Positions 59,398-64,000 of a DNA stretch of 64,000 nucleotides are shown piece by piece. Positions within the stretch are counted from its first letter, which is position 1; each line of letters starts with the position of its first letter. The stretch spans positions 2,294,001 to 2,358,000 of the forward strand of contig NZ_CP152413.1 of NCBI RefSeq assembly GCF_038967635.1, written 5' to 3'. A model generated the notes under the pieces. It ran no database searches, was not told where the DNA came from, and saw nothing but the letters and a program-made list of their open reading frames with translations. A program made the position numbers and the translations under genes. The stretch comes from Bradyrhizobium sp. B124. Its GTDB lineage: Bacteria > Pseudomonadota > Alphaproteobacteria > Rhizobiales > Xanthobacteraceae.

Positions 59398-61275
59398 TCA
59401 CGTGAGCTGCAGCAGCGCGTCGTACATCTGCTTGATCGACGACATCACGCGCGCGTTGGCGGAATAGGCATTCTGCAGCGACAGCAGATGCGCCATCTCC
59501 TCGTCCATGTTGACGCCGGAGGTCGAGTCCATCTTGGTCTGCAACGTATTCAGCACGACGTCCTGACCGTCGGCCAATTGCTTGGCCGCCGTCGCCGATT
59601 CACCCTGCTGGCTGATGAACTGCTTGGCAAAGTTCAACAGCGTACCGGTGAACGGCGCGCCTGATGTGCCAAGGCCGGTCTTCGGCGAATAACTGTACGA
59701 CGCGTTCGACAGCTGGTTCAGAATGAGGTTCGCGCGCGTGGTGTCGCCGGCCGGTGTCTGCGGATTGGTCGAGTACACGACCATGCGCGAGGGATCGCCG
59801 ACCAGGGCGGTGTTGACACTGATGCGCGCGGCAAGGCCGGTCGACTGCGAGCCGTTCGCGGTGATCGCGCCGGTGTAGAGCCCGCCATTGTCGGTGAACA
59901 GCGGAAGCTGCGGATCGCCCGACGTCAGCGACGAAGCGGTCGATGTGACCGATGCCGCGGTCACGTCGGCCTTGTTGGCGGCGCCGTCGTCGAGCACGCG
60001 CAGGGTCGACCCGGACGGATTGGAGAACTGCAGACCGGTTCCGCCGAGCGCACCGTTGAGCTGCGACAGCACCGAGCTCATGCCGCCGGAGAAATCCACG
60101 CCCAGCACCTCGTCGTTCGGATTGACGGTTGCGGTGTTGCTGAGCGGCAGCACGCTCGGATCGTCGACGCGGACGAGCGACAGATTGTGCGTGACGCCAG
60201 TGGTGTTGTCCTTGTAGGAGACGTGGATGGTGTTGCCGCTCTGCAGCCCCGAGAGATCGAGGTCGAAGCCGGTCTGCGCCCCTGCCGTCGCCGCGGTGCC
60301 CGCCGTCGTCTTGTCCGACAGCGCGCTCGACATCGCACCGGCGAACTGGTCGATCTGCGTCTGGGCCTGCGCCAGCGTGTTGTCGCGCAGCTCGAGATAG
60401 GCGGCGATCTTGCCTGACCGGATCGAGTTGGTCGACACCATGTCATAGGTGCCGCCATGCGGGAAATTGATGGTGATGGTGCCGACAGTGCTCTTGGTCG
60501 GGTCGGTGTTGTACTGCGTGTTGGGCGTCATCGTGCCCTGGGCATTGAAGCTGAGCGTCGCCGCTTCGGTGCCGACCAGCTGCACGCCGGAGTTGGTGAA
60601 CACGGTCACCTGGTTCTGGCTGTTGGTGACGGTGCGGATGTCCATCAGCTGCGAAAGCTGAGTGACGTAACGATCGCGCTGATCGAGCAATGCCGCGGTC
60701 GACGCATCGGCTGTGCCGCCGTTGGCCTGCAGCTGCACATTGAGGCGCGCGATCTGCTGCATCGCATTGTTGGCGGTATTGACGGAATCGCTGATGCCGG
60801 CCTCGGCGTTGGCGCGCAGCGTCTGGATGCCCTGCGAGGTCGCGTTGAGCTGCTGCGCCATGGACTGCGCGGCGTTGACGACGCCGATCCGGGCTGACTG
60901 CGAGTCCGGGCTGGTCGACAAGCCCTGCACCGCGGTCAGGAACTTGTTGTAGGCGTCCTCGATCGTGCCGGTGGAGTCGGGATTGCCGTAGACGCCCTGC
61001 AGATTGGCAAGGAAGCTCGAGCGGACGTCGGCGTAGGACGCGCCCGACGTCTCGGTGCGAAGCTGGGTCTGCAGGAATTCGTCGAGCTGGCGGTTGACGC
61101 CGGTGATGAGAACGCTCGACCCGAACTGGCCGGTGGTGCCGGTATCCTGGTTCAGCGTCTTCCTGACGTAGCCCGGCGTCTCCGCGTTGGCGACGTTCGA
61201 CGACACGAGCGAGAGCGAGGCCTGCGTGGCGCGCAGGCCCGACATCGCGGTGGAAAGGGCTTGGCTCAAACCCAT
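59398..61275 (-). CDS. flgK: Hook-filament junction protein FlgK (HAP1)
   Basis: A 625-residue protein. The N-terminus has SQALSTAMSGLRATQASLSLVSSNVANAETPGYVRKT, and the C-terminus has SGVNMDEEMAHLLSLQNAYSANARVMSSIKQMYDALLQL, both diagnostic. The central part is Gly/Ser/Thr-rich and variable. It lies between flgE (46 bases) and flgL (7 bases). The FlgN-type chaperone in the same block is its expected partner. Confidence 0.95.
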   Translation of the reverse strand: MGLSQALSTAMSGLRATQASLSLVSSNVANAETPGYVRKTLNQDTGTTGQFGSSVLITGVNRQLDEFLQTQLRTETSGASYADVRSSFLANLQGVYGNPDSTGTIEDAYNKFLTAVQGLSTSPDSQSARIGVVNAAQSMAQQLNATSQGIQTLRANAEAGISDSVNTANNAMQQIARLNVQLQANGGTADASTAALLDQRDRYVTQLSQLMDIRTVTNSQNQVTVFTNSGVQLVGTEAATLSFNAQGTMTPNTQYNTDPTKSTVGTITINFPHGGTYDMVSTNSIRSGKIAAYLELRDNTLAQAQTQIDQFAGAMSSALSDKTTAGTAATAGAQTGFDLDLSGLQSGNTIHVSYKDNTTGVTHNLSLVRVDDPSVLPLSNTATVNPNDEVLGVDFSGGMSSVLSQLNGALGGTGLQFSNPSGSTLRVLDDGAANKADVTAASVTSTASSLTSGDPQLPLFTDNGGLYTGAITANGSQSTGLAARISVNTALVGDPSRMVVYSTNPQTPAGDTTRANLILNQLSNASYSYSPKTGLGTSGAPFTGTLLNFAKQFISQQGESATAAKQLADGQDVVLNTLQTKMDSTSGVNMDEEMAHLLSLQNAYSANARVMSSIKQMYDALLQLT

Positions 61276-61321
61276 GATGTGTACTCGCCTTTACTGCTTC
61301 ACACGCGCATGTCTGATGCGA

Positions 61322-63157
61322 TCAGCGCACGACGTTCAGGAGGTCCTGCACCATCGAATTGGTTGTCGTGATCACCTTGGTGTTGGCCGAATAGGCTTGC
61401 TGGGTCACGATCAGCTTGGTGAACTCGTCGGCGATATCGGTGTTCGAGCTCTCGAGCGATGAACCGACGATGGTGCTACCGCCCTTGCCGAACAGCGCGC
61501 CGCCGGATTCGTCGGTCGCCTCGAACGCACCACCGTCGATGCGCTTGAGGAAGTTGGTGCCGTTGAAGGTCGCCACCGAGATCTCGGCGAGGTCGATGTT
61601 GCGGCCGTTGGTGTAGTTGCCGACGATGCGGCCGTTGGTGGAAACGCTGACCGACTGCAGCTGGCCGGCTGGGAAGCCGTCCTGCTGGATCTGGTTGACC
61701 TGGACGTTGCCGTTGGCGTCCGCGAACTGGGTCACGCCGCCGGAGCCGAAATTGATCACGGGGCTGCCGAGCGACACGCCGTTGACGACGGCATTGTTGA
61801 GCGCGACCGAGGAGATCGCCGGCGACATCTGGCCGTTCGCCCCGAAAGTGAAGTTGATGTTGGCGTTCTGCCAGGAGACCTGCGTTCCGGTTGCATTGGG
61901 ATTGACCTGATAGAACAGGTTCCAGCTATCGGTATGTCCGGAGCCCAGCGAGGAGCTGTCGGTCTTGGCCCAGCGGAATTGCAGGTTCACCGGCGCACCC
62001 GACACGTCGTAAGCCGTGACGGCGCCGCCCGAGACGGATTGGTTCAGGAAGGTCGAGTTGTCGTTGCCGACCACCTGACCGGTGCCGACCGTGCCGCCGC
62101 CGCCGCGGGTCGCAACCGCCGAGCCGGTGAAGCCGAGCGCCGCGAGCGCGGTCGAGTTCGAGCTGGTCACGTTGAGATCGGCCGACGTGCCGGAGTGCAG
62201 GGTGATCTTGCCGCCGCTGATCGTCGATGGCGTCGCGGTACCGGTAATCGCGTCGATCTTGGCGAGCAGCGTTCCGATGCTGTCGGTGACGTTCAGCTGG
62301 TTGCCGGTCGCCCCCGAGGCCACGAAGGTGATGACGGTGCCGTTGACCGTGATCGTATCGGCGGGCACCACCGGCGGGCCGGCGGAGCCGGCGCTGAAGC
62401 TGGCATTGATCGAATCGCTGCCCGCAGCGCCCGAAAGCAGGGTCGCGGCGGTATTGGCGACCGACGGCGTCGCCTTGTTGTTTTGCGCGGTACCGGTGAC
62501 GGAGGAATCGGTGTACGGCGCGGCCGGCGTGCCCAGCACCAGCGGGTTATGTCCGGCGCTGAATGCGCCCGGCCGGATCAGCTCGGAGCCCGGAACCGAG
62601 GTGTCGTGCGCGGTGGTCAAGGGATAGGACGCGAGGTTGGCGCGATAGTCGATCTTGGTGGTCTGCTGCGCCGGCAGGAAGTCGTTCTTGAACCGCAGCG
62701 TTTGCGGCGAAGAGCCCGAGGGGTTGCCGGTGGTCGGATCGATCGGGACGCCCTCGAGATAATAGCCGGCGCCGTTGACGAGGTAGCCGTCCTTGTTGAG
62801 CTGGAAATCGCCGCGGCGGGTGTAGCGGTCGACGCCGTCGAACACCGGCGAGCCGTCGGTGAAGCCGCCGGGCTTTTGCACCGCGAAGAAGCCGTTGCCG
62901 TTGATCGCCATGAAGGTCGCGACCGACGCCGATTGCACGTCGCCCTGCACCGAGTTGGTCGAACGCGACTGCGCCGTGACGCCGCCGGCGAGCTGCGCGG
63001 TCAGCGCGGTCTGCGGAACGAGGTCGAGAAACGAGGTATCGATGCGCTTGAAGGCCGTGGTCTGCGAGTTGGCGATGTTGCCGGAGATGTTTTCGAGCGC
63101 GTACGACCCTGCGCGCAAGCCACCGACAGCCGTCGTAAGAGCGCCGAAGATACCCAT
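61322..63157 (-). CDS. flgE: Flagellar hook protein FlgE
   Basis: A 611-residue hook protein. The N-terminal rod/hook motif is GIFGALTTAVGGLRAGSYALENISGNIANSQTTAFKR, and the C-terminus is SNTDIADEFTKLIVTQQAYSANTKVITTTNSM. It is longer than usual by an insert at about 237-350, homologous to one in FlgL. A sigma-54-type box lies 68 bases upstream. It is the first gene of flgE-flgK-flgL. Confidence 0.95.
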   Translation of the reverse strand: MGIFGALTTAVGGLRAGSYALENISGNIANSQTTAFKRIDTSFLDLVPQTALTAQLAGGVTAQSRSTNSVQGDVQSASVATFMAINGNGFFAVQKPGGFTDGSPVFDGVDRYTRRGDFQLNKDGYLVNGAGYYLEGVPIDPTTGNPSGSSPQTLRFKNDFLPAQQTTKIDYRANLASYPLTTAHDTSVPGSELIRPGAFSAGHNPLVLGTPAAPYTDSSVTGTAQNNKATPSVANTAATLLSGAAGSDSINASFSAGSAGPPVVPADTITVNGTVITFVASGATGNQLNVTDSIGTLLAKIDAITGTATPSTISGGKITLHSGTSADLNVTSSNSTALAALGFTGSAVATRGGGGTVGTGQVVGNDNSTFLNQSVSGGAVTAYDVSGAPVNLQFRWAKTDSSSLGSGHTDSWNLFYQVNPNATGTQVSWQNANINFTFGANGQMSPAISSVALNNAVVNGVSLGSPVINFGSGGVTQFADANGNVQVNQIQQDGFPAGQLQSVSVSTNGRIVGNYTNGRNIDLAEISVATFNGTNFLKRIDGGAFEATDESGGALFGKGGSTIVGSSLESSNTDIADEFTKLIVTQQAYSANTKVITTTNSMVQDLLNVVR

Positions 63158-63224
63158 GACATGTTCTCCAATTCGATTCCCGGCGGCTGGCGATCACAGG
63201 AATGGCCGCATCGGCGGAGCATGT

Positions 63225-63240
63225 CGCAAAGGTCGTGCCA
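63225..63240 (-). promoter_or_regulatory. Predicted sigma-54 promoter for flgE-flgK-flgL
   Basis: On the minus strand TGGCACG-ACCT-TTGCG, with GG and GC ten bases apart. It is the best match of the three boxes in the window. Confidence 0.8.
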
Positions 63241-63271
63241 CGAAACGAAACGTAACAAAATCATGCGCTTG

Positions 63272-63301
63272 AAAAAAAAGCCCCGGCCGTTTAACCGGGG
63301 C
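63272..63301 (-). terminator. Rho-independent terminator for msrB
   Basis: Arms GCCCCGG and CCGGGGC with an eight-base loop, followed on the minus strand by eight T. It would stop transcription from msrB before the flgE promoter. Confidence 0.85.
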
Positions 63302-63369
63302 ACAATTGCCGGGCAGGCAACAATTGCCGGGACAGAGCGCAGGCCTGGCCGCGCTCATTCGTCTTGGTC

Positions 63370-63475
63370 GGACGCGCTTTCTTGACGCGAGCCGGTACCC
63401 ACTTCGCTCGCAAACGCTTCCTAGTTTGACGCGTTTTCCTGGCGCGAGCCGGTACCCACTTCACTCGCAAACGCT
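63370..63475. repeat. Two tandem copies of the GACGCGTTTT-type repeat
   Basis: Copies at 63370-63419 and 63425-63475, both carrying GCGAGCCGGTACCCACTTC. They match each other better than other copies, indicating a local duplication just after msrB. Confidence 0.8.
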
Positions 63476-63482
63476 GTGGGCG

Positions 63483-63983
63483 TCAGGTCGCCGAGGGTGC
63501 GGCCGGGTGAAACACCAGCGCAAAACCGTCCATGCAGTAGCGCAGCCCGGTCGGCTTCGGGCCGTCGTCGAAGACATGGCCGAGATGGCCGCCGCAGCGG
63601 CGGCAATGCACCTCGGTGCGCAGCATGCCGAAGGTGCGGTCCGACGTGGTGCCGATGGCATTGTCCAGCGGCTTCCAGAAGCTTGGCCAGCCGGTGCCGC
63701 TCTCATACTTGGTCTCGGACGAGAACAACGGCAGGTCGCAGCCGGCGCAGGCGAAGGTGCCCTTGCGGTGCTCCTTGAGCAGCGGGCTCGATCCCGGCCG
63801 CTCGGTGCCCTCCTTGCGCAGGATCTCGTATTGCTGCGGCGTGAGTTGCGCGCGCCATTCGGCGTCGGTCTTCTCGATCTCGAATTTCTCGGCGGCCTGC
63901 GCCGGCGAGGCGCGCAGCCAGCGGAAGGCGGCGAGGCCGAACAGGCTGGCGACGGAAGCAAGCAGGATGCGGCGATCGATCAT
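63483..63983 (-). CDS. msrB: Exported peptide-methionine (R)-S-oxide reductase MsrB
   Basis: A 166-residue enzyme that reduces methionine-R-sulfoxide in proteins. An N-terminal export signal of possible twin-arginine type (MIDRRILLASVASLFGLAAF) places it in the periplasm. Zinc ligands are C79/C82 (CAGC) and C127/C130 (CRRC), and the catalytic cysteine is C150 in GLRYCMDGF. GGAGATGATTG precedes the ATG at 63983; a TTG one codon earlier is possible. A terminator follows the gene. Confidence 0.94.
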   Translation of the reverse strand: MIDRRILLASVASLFGLAAFRWLRASPAQAAEKFEIEKTDAEWRAQLTPQQYEILRKEGTERPGSSPLLKEHRKGTFACAGCDLPLFSSETKYESGTGWPSFWKPLDNAIGTTSDRTFGMLRTEVHCRRCGGHLGHVFDDGPKPTGLRYCMDGFALVFHPAAPSAT

Positions 63984-64000
63984 CAATCATCTCCGATGCG

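Overview
The window is high-GC alphaproteobacterial DNA that most resembles Bradyrhizobium or a close relative in the Nitrobacteraceae. The evidence is a Caulobacter-type flagellar gene set (FliX, FlaF, FlbT, and the cell-cycle kinase CckA next to flhB), TTAA-N7-TTAA boxes of the CtrA type and GG-N10-GC boxes of the sigma-54 type in front of flagellar operons, and many short palindromic intergenic repeats. No tRNA, rRNA, CRISPR array, complete insertion sequence or prophage was seen.

Layout. 1-3.8 kb: a TetR regulator divergent from a carotenoid oxygenase, then two membrane-protein genes, with the same pair of palindromic operators in front of both transcription units. 3.8-12.1 kb: housekeeping and accessory genes on both strands (DUF429, class I fumarase, Kazal-like protein, ICMT-like methyltransferase, GFA protein, GST, DUF3606 protein, lectin-like protein, Tim44-like protein). 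12.4-20.7 kb: flagellar block A, with flgB-flgC-fliE-fliQ-fliR-flhB-cckA on the minus strand and fliO-fliP divergent. 20.8-27.7 kb: metabolic and regulatory genes. 27.7-38.8 kb: flagellar block B, with fliL-fliM-DUF6468-motE and a very large exported repeat protein on the minus strand, and flgF-flgG-flgA-flgH on the plus strand. 39.2-51.2 kb: a mixed accessory region (GrlR-like protein, PAP2 phosphatase, ArsR/SRPBCC/DUF1801 cluster, exported carbonic anhydrase, exported SspB-like protein, FAH-family hydratase, two HxlR regulators with divergent oxidoreductases, a frameshifted phytanoyl-CoA dioxygenase, DksA). 51.2-63.2 kb: flagellar block C, with fliX, flgI-flgJ-flgN, a FlaG-like gene, flaF plus a small unknown gene, flagellin, flbT, and flgE-flgK-flgL. 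It ends with a peptide methionine sulfoxide reductase.

How the genes work together. The three flagellar blocks encode much of one flagellum: export gate (FliO/P/Q/R, FlhB), rod and rings (FlgB/C/F/G/H/I, FliE), switch (FliM, FliL), hook and junction (FlgE/K/L), filament (flagellin), and regulators (FliX, FlaF, FlbT). Predicted CtrA boxes precede the early operons (flgB, fliL, the large repeat protein, fliX). Predicted sigma-54 boxes precede later ones (flgF, flgI, flgE). This matches the known Caulobacter hierarchy and supports a cell-cycle-controlled (probably subpolar) flagellum.

Most interesting unexplained items: the four-operator TetR module joining a carotenoid oxygenase to two YciB-like membrane proteins; an exported SspB-like protein; a homologous insert domain shared by FlgL and FlgE; a repeated ribosome-binding-site-like leader with a seven-codon reading frame before flgF; a decayed HigBA-like toxin-antitoxin remnant between flagellar genes; and a GrlR-like gene beside flgH.
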